A stretch of DNA of 64,000 bases from Pullichristensenella sp963930055 (GTDB lineage Bacteria; Bacillota; Clostridia; Christensenellales; Aristaeellaceae), in contig CAWVKS010000007.1 of NCBI GenBank assembly GCA_963930055.1, forward strand, positions 62,001-126,000. Reading direction: 5' to 3'. Within the stretch, counting starts at the first letter, position 1. Every line of letters starts with the position of its first letter. The notes beneath the pieces were generated by a model. It saw nothing but the letters and a program-made list of their open reading frames with translations. It was not told the origin of the DNA and made no database searches. Shown in pieces: positions 51,630-59,815 of the stretch. The position numbers were made by a program, and so were the translations under genes.

Positions 51630-52724
51630 TCAGCCCTCCCACGCCCGGCGCACGCGCGGTGAAAAGCCGAGCATGATCTCGTAGGGGATGGTGTCGCACT
51701 TTTGCGCCAGCTCAGCGGCGTCGATGCATTCATCGCCCTGCGCGCCGAGGAGGACGATCTCACTGTCCATGGCGGCCTCGGGCACGTCGGTGACGTCGGC
51801 CATGAGCATATCCATGCAGACGCGGCCAATGATGGGGGCGCGCCTGCCGCACACCAGCAGGTCGGCGCGGTTGCCGAGCGCTCGCGGGTAGCCGTCGCCA
51901 TAGCCGATGGGCACGGTCATCACCTTTGTGCGGCGACGGGCGGTGAATGTGCGGCCGTAGCCGACCGTCTCCCCCGCCTCGATCCAGTCGATGCGCACGG
52001 GCTTTGCCGTGAGGCGCTGCGCCATTTGCAGGCCGGGCACCTCGCGCATGCAGTAGCCATAAAGGCCGATGCCGGGGCGCACGGCGTCGTGGCGCAGGCC
52101 GGGATAGCGGATGGCCGTGGTGGCCGCGTCGTGTATGAGCGGGGCGAAGCCGGCGCTGTGCACGCGCGCGACGGCGCGTTGAAAGGCCGCGTCCTGGGCG
52201 CGGGTGAAGTCCTCCTGCGTATCGGCCACGGCGAAGTGGGTGAACATGCCCTCCATCGCCACGTGGGGGCACTCCCGCCAGCGGGAAAGCAGGGCGTCCA
52301 GTTCGGCGTCGCCGCGCGTGCCGATGCGCGCCATGCCGGTATCCACCTTGAGGTGGGCGCGGGCGGGGACGTTTTCGGCGACGGCGGCGGCCTCCAGGCG
52401 CGCGAGGGCGTCCGGCGCAAACACCGCCGGGGAGACGGATGCGCGCACGGCCTCGCGCTCGTCGCCGGGCGTGACGCCGCCGAGGATGAGGATGGGGCGC
52501 TCAACACCCGCTTCGCGCAGGGCGAGCGCTTCCTCCAGGATGGCGACGGCGAACATGTCCGCGCCCGCGCGCTCGAGGCGGCGGGCGACGGGGATGGCGC
52601 CGTGGCCATAGGCATCGGCCTTGACCACGGCGATGATTTTGACCTGCGGCGGAAGCGACGCGCGGATCTTCTGGTAGTTTGCCTCGATGGCGGCGAGGGA
52701 GACGGTCAGGCAGGTGCTCCTCAC
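51630..52724 (-). CDS. alr: Alanine racemase
   Basis: A 364-residue PLP enzyme making D-alanine for peptidoglycan. The cofactor lysine motif is VVKADAYGHGA (residues ~33-43). The C-terminal domain has the catalytic Tyr region AGETVGYGRTFTARR and GRVCMDMLMADVT. The start is GTG 52724, overlapping the stop of the ACT-domain gene (GTGA), with GAGGTGG upstream. It is the last gene of the paaK-ACT-alr unit and is followed by a terminator. Confidence 0.95.
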   Translation of the reverse strand: MRSTCLTVSLAAIEANYQKIRASLPPQVKIIAVVKADAYGHGAIPVARRLERAGADMFAVAILEEALALREAGVERPILILGGVTPGDEREAVRASVSPAVFAPDALARLEAAAVAENVPARAHLKVDTGMARIGTRGDAELDALLSRWRECPHVAMEGMFTHFAVADTQEDFTRAQDAAFQRAVARVHSAGFAPLIHDAATTAIRYPGLRHDAVRPGIGLYGYCMREVPGLQMAQRLTAKPVRIDWIEAGETVGYGRTFTARRRTKVMTVPIGYGDGYPRALGNRADLLVCGRRAPIIGRVCMDMLMADVTDVPEAAMDSEIVLLGAQGDECIDAAELAQKCDTIPYEIMLGFSPRVRRAWEG

Positions 52725-53158
52725 AGCGCGTCCACCTCGTTTTGCGAAAGCGCGCGCACGCCGTTTTCGGCAAAGACCTTGAGGCCGCGCTCCTGCTCCG
52801 AAAGACGCAGGATGATCAGCGCGTTGTCCTTGCGGCCGCGCACGAAGGAATAGGTGTATTCGATGAACAGGTCGTTGTCGTCCAAAAGCGCCAGCACTTC
52901 GGCAAGGCCGCCGGGACGGTCCGGCACAGCCACGCAGATGACGTTATTGACGCGGGTGGAGTAATCGGCGTTTTTGAGAAGCTCCAGCGCCTTGTCGCAC
53001 TCCGTGCCGCGCACGACGCAGCGGACGATGCCGAAGTTCTTGGTGTCGGCGATGGAGACGGCCAGAAGGTCGATGCCGTTTTTGCCCAGCAGCTCGGTGA
53101 GCATGCGGAAGCTGCCGCGCTTGTTCTCGAGAAAGACGGAGATCTGCTTGATGAACAT
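52721..53158 (-). CDS. ACT-domain protein
   Basis: A 145-residue protein made of two ACT domains in tandem (QISVFLENKRGSFRMLTELL at the start; VICVAVPDRPGGLAEVLALL in the middle), each with the small-molecule-binding '.(N/D).(P/R)G' turn. Such proteins bind amino acids. Next to a phenylacetate-CoA ligase this pair recurs in clostridia, suggesting regulation by aromatic amino acids or their ligase products. It lies 18 nt after paaK and overlaps alr by 4 nt. Confidence 0.85.
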   Translation of the reverse strand: MFIKQISVFLENKRGSFRMLTELLGKNGIDLLAVSIADTKNFGIVRCVVRGTECDKALELLKNADYSTRVNNVICVAVPDRPGGLAEVLALLDDNDLFIEYTYSFVRGRKDNALIILRLSEQERGLKVFAENGVRALSQNEVDAL

Positions 53159-53176
53159 GGTAGCCCCCCTTTTCGT

Positions 53177-54472
53177 TTACAGCTTGCGCTTGTCGATGAC
53201 GCGCTTGGCCTTGCCTTCAGAGCGCGGGATGGACTTGGGCGCAACGAGCTTGACGTCCGTGGAGATGCCTACCACGGACTTGATGCGCTCGTGGATGGTA
53301 CGCGCCAGGCCCTGGATGTGGGAAACGGTATCGGAGACCATCTCCTCGGTCATTTCCACCTGCACCTCGAGCGTATCGGCGGAATGGACGCGGTCGACCA
53401 CCAGCAGGTAGTGCGGGGCCACGCCCTCGAGGCCGACGAGCACGCTCTCGATCTGCGTCGGGAACACATTGACGCCGCGCACGACGATCATATCGTCCGT
53501 GCGGCCGGTGATCCTGCCCATGCGCACCAGCGTGCGGCCGCACTCGCAGGGGGTATCGTCCAGCGTGCAGATGTCGTGCGTGCGGTAGCGCAGCATCGGC
53601 ATGCCTTCCTTGGTGATGGTGGTGAACACCAGCTCGCCCGGCGTGCGGTAGGGCAAAGGCTGTTCGGTGACGGGGTCGATGATCTCGGGGATGACGTGAT
53701 CCTCGCTTACGTGCATGCCGTGCTTTGCGAAGCACTCGTAGCCCACGCCGGGGCCGGCGATCTCGGTAAGGCCATAGACGTCGTAGGCGTTGATGCCCAG
53801 CACTTCCTCGATCTGGGCGCGCATCTCCTCCGTCCACGGCTCGGCGCCGAAGCAGCCGGCCTTGAGCTTGAGGTCGGAGACGGGGATGCCCGCCTCGCGG
53901 ATGGACTCGCCCAGATACAGGGCGTAGGAGGGCGTGCAGCAGAGCATGGTCGCGCCCAGTTCCTTGATCATCATGATCTGGCGCTGGGTGTTGCCGCTGG
54001 ACATGGGAATGACCGTGGCCCCCAGGCGCCCCGCGCCCTGATGCGCGCCGAGGCCGCCGGTGAACAGGCCGTAGCCGTAGGAAACCTGCACGATGTCGTC
54101 CGCGCCGCCGCCCGCGGCGGCGATGCAGCGCGCCATCAGCTCCGTCCACACGTCCACGTCGTTTTGCGTATAGCCGGAGACGATGGGGCGGCCGGTGGTG
54201 CCGCTGGAGCCCTGTATGCGCACGATGTCATGCAAGGGCGTGGCGAGCAGGCCGTAGGGGAACTGGTCGCGCAGGTCTGTCTTTTCCATGAAGGGCAGGT
54301 ATCTAAGGTCGTCCACATCGCGGATATCCTCGGGACGGATGCCCTTGGCGTCCATGCGCGCGCGGTAGACGGGCACATTATCGTATTCATGCTTCACCGT
54401 CCGGCGCAGGCGCTCGGACTGGAGGGCGTGAAGCTCATCGCGGCTGATGGCTTCCATCTTCGGGTTGAACAT
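53177..54472 (-). CDS. paaK: Phenylacetate-CoA ligase
   Basis: A 431-residue adenylate-forming enzyme that activates phenylacetate (or a related aryl acid) to its CoA thioester. Motifs: the P-loop IQGSSGTTGRPIVSGYT (residues ~88-104), YGLTEIAGPG (~235), and the hinge Asp/Arg region GRTDDMIVVRGVNVFPTQIE (~315). Length fits the family. ATG 54472 is used (weak AGAG ribosome site); a GTG at 54505 has no spaced ribosome site. It probably acts in aromatic amino-acid fermentation. The ACT gene follows. Confidence 0.92.
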   Translation of the reverse strand: MFNPKMEAISRDELHALQSERLRRTVKHEYDNVPVYRARMDAKGIRPEDIRDVDDLRYLPFMEKTDLRDQFPYGLLATPLHDIVRIQGSSGTTGRPIVSGYTQNDVDVWTELMARCIAAAGGGADDIVQVSYGYGLFTGGLGAHQGAGRLGATVIPMSSGNTQRQIMMIKELGATMLCCTPSYALYLGESIREAGIPVSDLKLKAGCFGAEPWTEEMRAQIEEVLGINAYDVYGLTEIAGPGVGYECFAKHGMHVSEDHVIPEIIDPVTEQPLPYRTPGELVFTTITKEGMPMLRYRTHDICTLDDTPCECGRTLVRMGRITGRTDDMIVVRGVNVFPTQIESVLVGLEGVAPHYLLVVDRVHSADTLEVQVEMTEEMVSDTVSHIQGLARTIHERIKSVVGISTDVKLVAPKSIPRSEGKAKRVIDKRKL

Positions 54473-54530
54473 GCGGTGCTCTCTGGTTGCGGACAAGCGC
54501 AACACCCCCTGCGTTGAAAAATCTTGTATT

Positions 54531-54558
54531 ATTATACGACGGCAACGTTAAGTTTACA
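54531..54558 (-). promoter_or_regulatory. Putative promoter of the paaK unit
   Basis: A perfect TATAAT (54536-54531) with a weak TGTAAA (54558-54553) at 16 bp. It sits between the terminator of the phosphoesterase gene and paaK. Confidence 0.5.
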
Positions 54559-54572
54559 GGTATTTGCCCAAG

Positions 54573-54607
54573 AAAAAACGCGAGGGCGCACAGCCGTCGC
54601 GTTTTTT
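54573..54607. terminator. Terminator after the phosphoesterase gene
   Basis: AAAAAACGCGA pairs with TCGCGTTTTTT across a 13-nt loop, so either strand yields a stem followed by T. It directly follows the phosphoesterase stop codon on the minus strand. Confidence 0.85.
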
Positions 54608-54608
54608 G

Positions 54609-55301
54609 TCACTCCCCGTCCAGGGGGATGCGCAGGAGCTTGAAGCCAAGGCCGTCGCAGGAGGCCTGGTAGTATGTAACGCCGTTTTTCTCGCCGCGGA
54701 AAGCGCCGGAAAGCGCCGCGCCGTGCAGGTGGCCGTAGACGCAGGCGCGCGCGCCGTAGGCCTCCAGAAGGTCGGAAACGCCCGCGCAGCCCTCGGTGAG
54801 GGGCGGATAGTGGGTCATCGCCACCAGCGGAGCGTCCGGGGAAACGCCGCGGGCGTGCTTGAGCGACATCTCCAGCCGCAGCCGCTCGCGCGCGTAGATG
54901 CGCTCATCGTCCGCATCCTGCGCGTAGGGGGGCAGCGTCCAGCCCCGGGAACCGGCGAAGAGCACGCCGTCCAGCTCCAGGGAATCGTTTTGCAAGGCGT
55001 ACATGCCCGCGGGCAGGGCGCGGCGCACGCGGCCAATGGCGTTCCACCAGTAATCGTGGTTGCCGCGCAGTATGACCTTGCGGCCCGGCAGCTCGCCCAC
55101 GCGGGCGATGTCCTCCAAAGCGTCCTCCAGGCGCATGGCCCAGGTGAGGTCGCCGGGCAAAAGCACCACATCTTCCTCCCCCACACGCCCGAGCCAGTCC
55201 TCGCGGATGCGCGCAAAGTGGTTCTCCCAATGCGCGCCGAACACGTCCATGGGCTTTTCCCGCGCCGGCAGGTGGAGGTCGGAGATCGCAAACAGCGCCA
55301 A
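54609..55301 (-). CDS. Metallophosphoesterase
   Basis: A 230-residue calcineurin-like phosphoesterase with all metal motifs: AISDLHLP (D.H), LLPGDLTWAM (GD), LRGNHDYWW (GNHD), MTHYPPL (H) and VYGHLHGA (GH.H). 'SDLHL....KPMDVFG..W..H' is typical of a small clostridial/bacillar group of unknown substrate. It follows the zinc-ribbon gene by 2 nt, so the two are probably co-translated. In contrast to the homologue-like gene at 3110-3667, this one is intact. Confidence 0.88.
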   Translation of the reverse strand: MALFAISDLHLPAREKPMDVFGAHWENHFARIREDWLGRVGEEDVVLLPGDLTWAMRLEDALEDIARVGELPGRKVILRGNHDYWWNAIGRVRRALPAGMYALQNDSLELDGVLFAGSRGWTLPPYAQDADDERIYARERLRLEMSLKHARGVSPDAPLVAMTHYPPLTEGCAGVSDLLEAYGARACVYGHLHGAALSGAFRGEKNGVTYYQASCDGLGFKLLRIPLDGE

Positions 55302-55303
55302 GG

Positions 55304-55693
55304 TCAGCCCTCACTGTCCTCGTCGTCGAGGTCGTCCTTGTCCTCCTCGTCGAGATCCTCCTCGAAGCTCTCGTCGCCGAAGTCATCGTCGGGCAGGTCG
55401 TCGCCCAGGTCGATCTCGTTCATGGAGCTGACCGCGTCCATGGCGTCCAGGCCTATGGAGCTGTCGCCCACGCCGTCCTCGGAGGTATCGGAATTGCGGC
55501 GGGCGAATTCCTTCAGGCAGTAGGCGCACAATTCCTGCCCCGGCACTACGGGGTTTTCTCCGCATTCCGAGCACAGCTCGATCACGTCGTACTGCTCGGA
55601 CTCGCCGTGCAGCTCCTTGCGGCAGACCGAGCACATCTTTTCGCCTTCATTCATGTAATTCAGCTCACAACGCGGGCACTTCACCAACGCCAT
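55304..55693 (-). CDS. Acidic zinc-ribbon protein
   Basis: A 129-residue protein. The N-terminal half has two CxxC pairs each forming a zinc ribbon: CPRCELNYMNEGEKMCSVC and CSECGENPVVPGQELCAYC (residues ~6-59). The C-terminal half is extremely acidic (DEEDKDDLDDEDSEG at the end). Zinc ribbons with a DNA-mimic-like acidic tail suggest a nucleic-acid or polymerase contact, but the function is unknown. It is translationally adjacent to the phosphoesterase gene. Confidence 0.8.
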   Translation of the reverse strand: MALVKCPRCELNYMNEGEKMCSVCRKELHGESEQYDVIELCSECGENPVVPGQELCAYCLKEFARRNSDTSEDGVGDSSIGLDAMDAVSSMNEIDLGDDLPDDDFGDESFEEDLDEEDKDDLDDEDSEG

Positions 55694-55845
55694 ACCGTCG
55701 CCTCCCCGTAAGACTTATGCCGCGCGCGCCCCGGCTGCCACACAGGGCGAGCGGCGGCGTATCACAGCAAAATACGCAAGTACTATCATACACATTTCCC
55801 GCGCGATGAAAACCCGTTTGCGCTACAATTAACGTAAAATCTTTG

Positions 55846-56418
55846 TTATATTTTTCCCTCCGCCAGCCAGCGCGCCAGCGCAGCCACGTCCGCGGCGTAA
55901 ATTTCGCGCAGGGCGGGGTTGTATAGCACCGAGGCGGGATGATAGAGGGGGAACAGCGGCCTACCCTGCGCCTCGAGGACGCGGCCGTGCACATCGCCAA
56001 TGGCGAGGCGCTGCGCGGCGACAGCGCGCAAGGGCACGTTGCCCAGCGTGACCACGCACCGGGGGCCGACCAGGGCGATCTCCCGCGCCAGCCAGGGGGA
56101 AAAGAGGCGGATCTCCTCCTGCGTGGGCGGGCGGTTGACCGTGCGCCCCGCCGCGGACAGGCGCACGGGGCGGAACTTGACGGCGTTGGTGACGTAAAGC
56201 TCCTCGCGCTTTATCCGCGCGCCTTCGAGGAAGGCGTCGAGGTTTTTGCCGGCGCGGCCGACGAAGGGGCGACCCTCCAGCGCCTCGCGTTCGCCAGGGG
56301 CCTCGCCCACCAGCATCACGCGCGCATGCAGAGGGCCTTCGCCAAAGACGAGCACCTTGCGCTCGCCCTCGTAGACCTCGCGGATGAAATTTTCCAGCTC
56401 GCGGCGAAACCTATCCAT
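55846..56418 (-). CDS. Uracil-DNA glycosylase family protein without iron-sulfur cysteines
   Basis: A 190-residue member of the family 4/5 uracil-DNA glycosylases: VGEAPGEREALEGRPFVGRA (uracil-binding loop 1) and LYHPASVLYNP (motif 2, His). The family's four Fe-S cysteines are absent; only one Cys (RCVVTLGN) is visible. It overlaps the upstream paralogue, which has the cluster, by 8 nt. It may be a divergent glycosylase or an inactive partner. Confidence 0.85.
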   Translation of the reverse strand: MDRFRRELENFIREVYEGERKVLVFGEGPLHARVMLVGEAPGEREALEGRPFVGRAGKNLDAFLEGARIKREELYVTNAVKFRPVRLSAAGRTVNRPPTQEEIRLFSPWLAREIALVGPRCVVTLGNVPLRAVAAQRLAIGDVHGRVLEAQGRPLFPLYHPASVLYNPALREIYAADVAALARWLAEGKI

Positions 56419-56974
56419 TTTGCACCTCGCGCAGCTTGTCGCGCAATTTCTGGAAGTCCTCCCACGCCTCGCGCTTCCTGGCCGGGTCGCGCAAAAGCGC
56501 CGCCGGATGGAAGGTGGGCATCATCCACACGCCCTTGCGCTCGAACCAGCGGCCATGATCGCGGGTGATGGAGATCTGCTCGCGCAGCGTGTACTGGCAG
56601 GCCACGCGGCCGAGCAGGGCGATGACCCTGGGGCGCACCAGCGCCACCTGCCCCCGCAGATAGGGCAGGCAGGCCTCGGCCTCCTCCGGCGCGGGGTCGC
56701 GGTTGGCCGGCGGGCGGCACTTGACCACGTTGCAGATATAGACTTCCGAGCGTTCCAGGCCGATGGCGTGGATCATTTTGGTCAAAAGCTCGCCCGAGCG
56801 CCCCACGAAGGGGCGGCCCTGGCGGTCCTCCTCCGCGCCCGGCCCTTCGCCGATGAACATCAGGTCGGCGTTGGGGTCGCCCTCGCCCGGCACCACGTTT
56901 ATCCTGCCCCGGCAGAGGCCGCATTTTTCACAGCCGCGCACGTCGCTGAGCAGGGAACTCCAGGAAACGCGCAC
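56411..56974 (-). CDS. Uracil-DNA glycosylase, family 4 (4Fe-4S)
   Basis: A 187-residue enzyme removing uracil from DNA. The N-terminal CEKCGLC plus a later Cys near 80-86 (YICNVVKCRPPANR) supply the 4Fe-4S cluster. Motif 1 is IGEGPGAEEDRQGRPFVGRS and motif 2 is FHPAALLRDP. The order and length fit bacterial family 4 enzymes. It is the first of two overlapping paralogues. Confidence 0.92.
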   Translation of the reverse strand: MRVSWSSLLSDVRGCEKCGLCRGRINVVPGEGDPNADLMFIGEGPGAEEDRQGRPFVGRSGELLTKMIHAIGLERSEVYICNVVKCRPPANRDPAPEEAEACLPYLRGQVALVRPRVIALLGRVACQYTLREQISITRDHGRWFERKGVWMMPTFHPAALLRDPARKREAWEDFQKLRDKLREVQNG

Positions 56975-57070
56975 GCGCTTCCCCCCTTTCCATAAAAAAC
57001 GCCCCGGCGGTCTGTTCGGGAGCCATAAGAAAGTAATCTCACATTCCTCACAGGAACGGCATGGCTCTGG

Positions 57071-57300
57071 TCATGCCGTTTCCTGTCTCAGCAGTTCTTC
57101 CGCCGGGATAAAGCCTACAAGGTCGTAGGAGATGCGGATGTTCCGCCGCCGTTTGCCGCCGCTCCTGTCCGGCGCTTCAATAATGTAAATCGCCTTCACA
57201 AGCTCCCGCAGCGCATACGGCGTAAGTTCGTCCAAATCCTCGTATTTGTGTGCCCTCTGGATAAATTGGTTGTTTCTATTGTACCATACGTCAGCAAATT
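57071..57300 (-). pseudogene. C-terminal remnant of a large serine recombinase
   Basis: Only the end of the protein remains: AHKYEDLDELTPYALRELVK, then IEAPDRSGGKRRRNIRISYD and LVGFIPAEELL. This is the characteristic C-terminal domain (DUF4368-like) of serine recombinases from clostridial conjugative transposons. The catalytic N-terminal domain and middle are missing; upstream the frame is scrambled. It marks a decayed integrative element. Confidence 0.65.
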
Positions 57301-57308
57301 TGTCATTC

Positions 57309-57555
57309 TCAATCCTCCATCTTCTCCATAAACGGTTCCGCCATGACGCGCTCCATTTTCTTGTCCAGCGCCTCCGTTCCATCGTAGGCGCCTGTGACAG
57401 AATATATTGTGCCGCCGATCTCTTTCTGCAGGATGAACTCCGGCAGCCATAGCCGCTTCTTCAACCTTTGAAAAGATCTCCTTGTCCAGTCGAACGCCGG
57501 CAAAACGATCCTTGGCAGCGACTGGCTTTTTATGGTCATTCCTGTTTTTGCTCAT
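57309..57555 (-). pseudogene. TnpW-like transposon gene, frameshifted
   Basis: The 5' part (MSKNRNDHKKPVAAKDRFAG) and the 3' part (EIGGTIYSVTGAYDGTEALD, then KKMERVMAEPFMEKMED) lie in different frames. Together they resemble the small TnpW proteins encoded near recombinases of clostridial transposons ('G.TIY.V.G.(Y/F)DGTE.LD.K..R.M'). It lies just upstream of the recombinase remnant, as in intact elements. Confidence 0.55.
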
Positions 57556-58124
57556 AACGCCTCCAAATTCCTTTCAAACGCAGATGTTCCCTCATGGCAA
57601 AGCCATGCTGCGAGCGCGGCGTCTGAGGGCGTGGGGAGCGGATTCCCCACCAAGATCGGCTGGAAACGAGCATCCGGCAGGATGTTTGTTTAACAGGCAG
57701 AATCTTGCCCTCCGGGAAAACAACCGTCCTTCGTCCCGGGTTTCCCCTGCGGCGGTCGCCGTGGCCAATTGCCTTATACGATTCGTTTGCGCAGAACGAA
57801 AGGACGGTTACAAAGCGGCTATACCGAAAACAAAAGGCGGTTATAAAGTGGATACAACTGTATCCGGCTTATAACCACCGCTATGGGTTGATGATTTCTT
57901 CGTTGCTTTCATCGGAAGGACAGACCCCGCGACGATGCGCGGTGATGGCGACGGTGTTTTTGATAGCGTCGCCGCTGTTCGGATCATCGCCACCGTTGTC
58001 GCGCTGCAATATCTTTTGCGCCAAACAGACCTATGGGCAAAGAAATAACGGGCATTGGTTCTACACCGAATACCCGTTATCCCGCTTGCCGATCCTGACG
58101 GACAGACGCCATGGTAGCCCGCTT
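57556..58124. other. Gene-free stretch, probably decayed mobile-element DNA
   Basis: No convincing gene in ~570 bp. It contains a symmetric imperfect palindrome (57839-57876) and AGGACGGTTA/GGCGGTTATAA direct-repeat-like elements. A short plus-strand frame (ending LLRQTDLWAKK near 58048) has no start or family. Confidence 0.45.
57839..57876. repeat. Two-step palindrome (cruciform-like)
   Basis: GGTTATAA and TTATAACC (57839-57846 and 57869-57876) flank GGATAC-AACT-GTATCC (50-65), with 3-nt symmetrical interruptions. It has no T-run and sits in the mobile-element remnant, so it may be an old recombination or binding site. Confidence 0.6.
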
Positions 58125-58385
58125 TCATTGCTGGGGCGGTTGCGTGGCCTGCGGCGCCTGTTCCGCCTCAGGCATGATGAGCGCCGAGGAGATGGAATAC
58201 TCGATGGAGGCGAAGGTGGTTCTGGCGTCGTTGCGGATCCATGTAACCAGCGAGGCCAGCAGCGCCACGCAGGCAAAAATCAACACGAGGCTGCCGATGG
58301 TGGCCAGGAAGTCGAACATGCCCGCGAACACGCGCAGGCGGAACTTGCGCCCCTCCGCCTCTTTCCGGGTGACGAATCTTGCCAT
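58125..58385 (-). CDS. Small single-pass membrane protein
   Basis: An 86-residue protein: basic N-terminus (ARFVTRKEAEGRKFRLRV), one strong membrane helix (ATIGSLVLIFACVALLASLV, residues ~28-47), then an external or cytosolic Gln/Pro-rich tail (QAPQATQPPQQ). ATG 58385 follows GGGAGGTG; the longer frame to 58436 overlaps the promoter. It has its own promoter. No family is recognised. Confidence 0.7.
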   Translation of the reverse strand: MARFVTRKEAEGRKFRLRVFAGMFDFLATIGSLVLIFACVALLASLVTWIRNDARTTFASIEYSISSALIMPEAEQAPQATQPPQQ

Positions 58386-58407
58386 TTCCACACCTCCCAG
58401 TCTGCCA

Positions 58408-58436
58408 AGTATACCATGGCCACGGCCAAAATGCAA
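58408..58436 (-). promoter_or_regulatory. Promoter of the small membrane protein gene
   Basis: TTGCAT (58436-58431) and TATACT (58413-58408) are 17 bp apart on the minus strand, 23 bp before ATG 58385. Confidence 0.7.
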
Positions 58437-58472
58437 GCGCCGCGGCGCGACGCGGCTGTGACAAAAGCGCGG

Positions 58473-58988
58473 CTATACGTAGTCCCGCCAGGCGCCGTCC
58501 TCGTCGCGGCCGGTGAGCGCGCCCTCGCCGGACAGGCCGGGGAAGCCCTGCTGGCGGAGCGCTTCATACAATAAGACGGCTACGGAGTTGGAAAGGTTCA
58601 AACTGCGGGCGCTTTCGCGCATGGGGATGCGCACGCAGCGCTCGTAATTGGCCTTGAGCAGCGTTTCAGGGAGCCCCCGCGTCTCGCGGCCAAAGACGAG
58701 GAAGTCGTCCTGGCCGTATTGGACCTGGCAATAGTCGCGCGGAGCCTTGGTGGTGGCAAAATGCAGGGTAGCGTCGGGGTATTTTTCCAGAAACGCCTGC
58801 CAGCTTTCGTGGACTTCGTAGGTCATCAGATACCAGTAGTCCAGCCCGGCGCGCTTTAAGTAGCGGTCGGAAATCTCAAAGCCCAACGGCTTTATGAGGT
58901 GGAGCATGGCCCCGGTGGCGGCGCAGGTGCGGGCGATGTTGCCCGTGTTCTGGGGAATTTCCGGCTCGACGAGCACGACGTGCATCAT
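58473..58988 (-). CDS. trmL: tRNA (cytidine/uridine-34 2'-O)-methyltransferase
   Basis: A 171-residue SPOUT methyltransferase modifying the wobble ribose of tRNA-Leu. Family motifs: VLVEPEIPQNTGNIARTCAA (motif 1), LVFGRETRGLP (motif 2) and VRIPMRESARSLNLSNSVAV (motif 3, the SAM-binding knot). Length fits TrmL. It overlaps the Cof-type HAD gene upstream by 4 nt. The stop codon is TAG. Confidence 0.95.
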   Translation of the reverse strand: MMHVVLVEPEIPQNTGNIARTCAATGAMLHLIKPLGFEISDRYLKRAGLDYWYLMTYEVHESWQAFLEKYPDATLHFATTKAPRDYCQVQYGQDDFLVFGRETRGLPETLLKANYERCVRIPMRESARSLNLSNSVAVLLYEALRQQGFPGLSGEGALTGRDEDGAWRDYV

Positions 58989-59815
58989 GAAAGCACCTTC
59001 TCAAAGAGGAATTTGCCCACGCCGCCTTCGGCATGGTGCGGGGCAATGAAGCGGGCGGCGCGGCGCACGCCCTCCTCGCCGTTTTCCATGGCCACGGAGG
59101 CGCCGGCATAGGCGAGCATGGGCAGGTCGTTGGTGTTGTCGCCAAAGGCCATCACCTGTTCGCGGGGGATGCCGAGGCGCTCCGCGAGAAAGGCGAGCGC
59201 CGAGCCCTTGTCCACGCCCGGCATCATCACCTCGAGGTTGTCCGCGCGCGAGCTGGAAACGGACATGCCAAGCGGGGCGATGCGCTCGAGTATGCCCGCA
59301 AAGCGCGGGTCGTGCCCCGAGCCCAGGGCGACGAACTTGTAGGGATGATCCAGCCCCTCTGTGCGCAGGCGCTCTTCATCGTCCACCATTTCATAGGTAT
59401 AGGGGCCGCTGTGGCTCACGTGGGCGTAGTGGTGGCCAAAGCGGCTGTATAAAAAGCGCTGCGCCGAATTGCCCATATAGGTGTGGCCGCGTGTGTAGAC
59501 GGTGTAGTAAAGGCCGGAGGCGCGCATGGCCTCGTAGACGGCGCGTGTGTGGAGAGCGTCATAGGTGCGTTCCAGCAGCGTGGGGCCGTCCGGCCCTTCG
59601 TCCACGCGCGCGCCGTTGACGGAGATGATGAAGGGGGCCGCTTCCAGCGTGCAGGCGAACTCCCGCAGCGTTTCAAAGCTGCGGCCGCTGTTGATCGCCA
59701 GATAAATGCCGCGCTCGGCGCAGGCGCGCAGGGCGCGCACGTTGATCTCCGGGAATTCCCCGTCCGCGCCCAGCAGCGTATCGTCCATGTCAAAGGCGAT
59801 GAGGCGAATGTCCAA
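58985..59815 (-). CDS. Cof-type HAD phosphatase
   Basis: A 276-residue HAD-IIB hydrolase: motif I AFDMDDTLLGADGE (residues ~7-20), motif II INSGRS, the C2 cap, and C-terminal MAFGDNTNDLPML (motif IV). Such enzymes dephosphorylate sugar phosphates, FMN or PLP. There is no ATG before motif I; the start is TTG 59815 after GGGGAAGG, overlapping the pseudouridine synthase gene by 26 nt. The catalytic residues are intact. Confidence 0.88.
   Translation of the reverse strand: MDIRLIAFDMDDTLLGADGEFPEINVRALRACAERGIYLAINSGRSFETLREFACTLEAAPFIISVNGARVDEGPDGPTLLERTYDALHTRAVYEAMRASGLYYTVYTRGHTYMGNSAQRFLYSRFGHHYAHVSHSGPYTYEMVDDEERLRTEGLDHPYKFVALGSGHDPRFAGILERIAPLGMSVSSSRADNLEVMMPGVDKGSALAFLAERLGIPREQVMAFGDNTNDLPMLAYAGASVAMENGEEGVRRAARFIAPHHAEGGVGKFLFEKVLS

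Noticed and set aside
57705..58574. 289-codon plus-strand ORF
   Set aside because: It overlaps the small membrane protein and trmL in antisense and has no ribosome site; Arg-rich noise.
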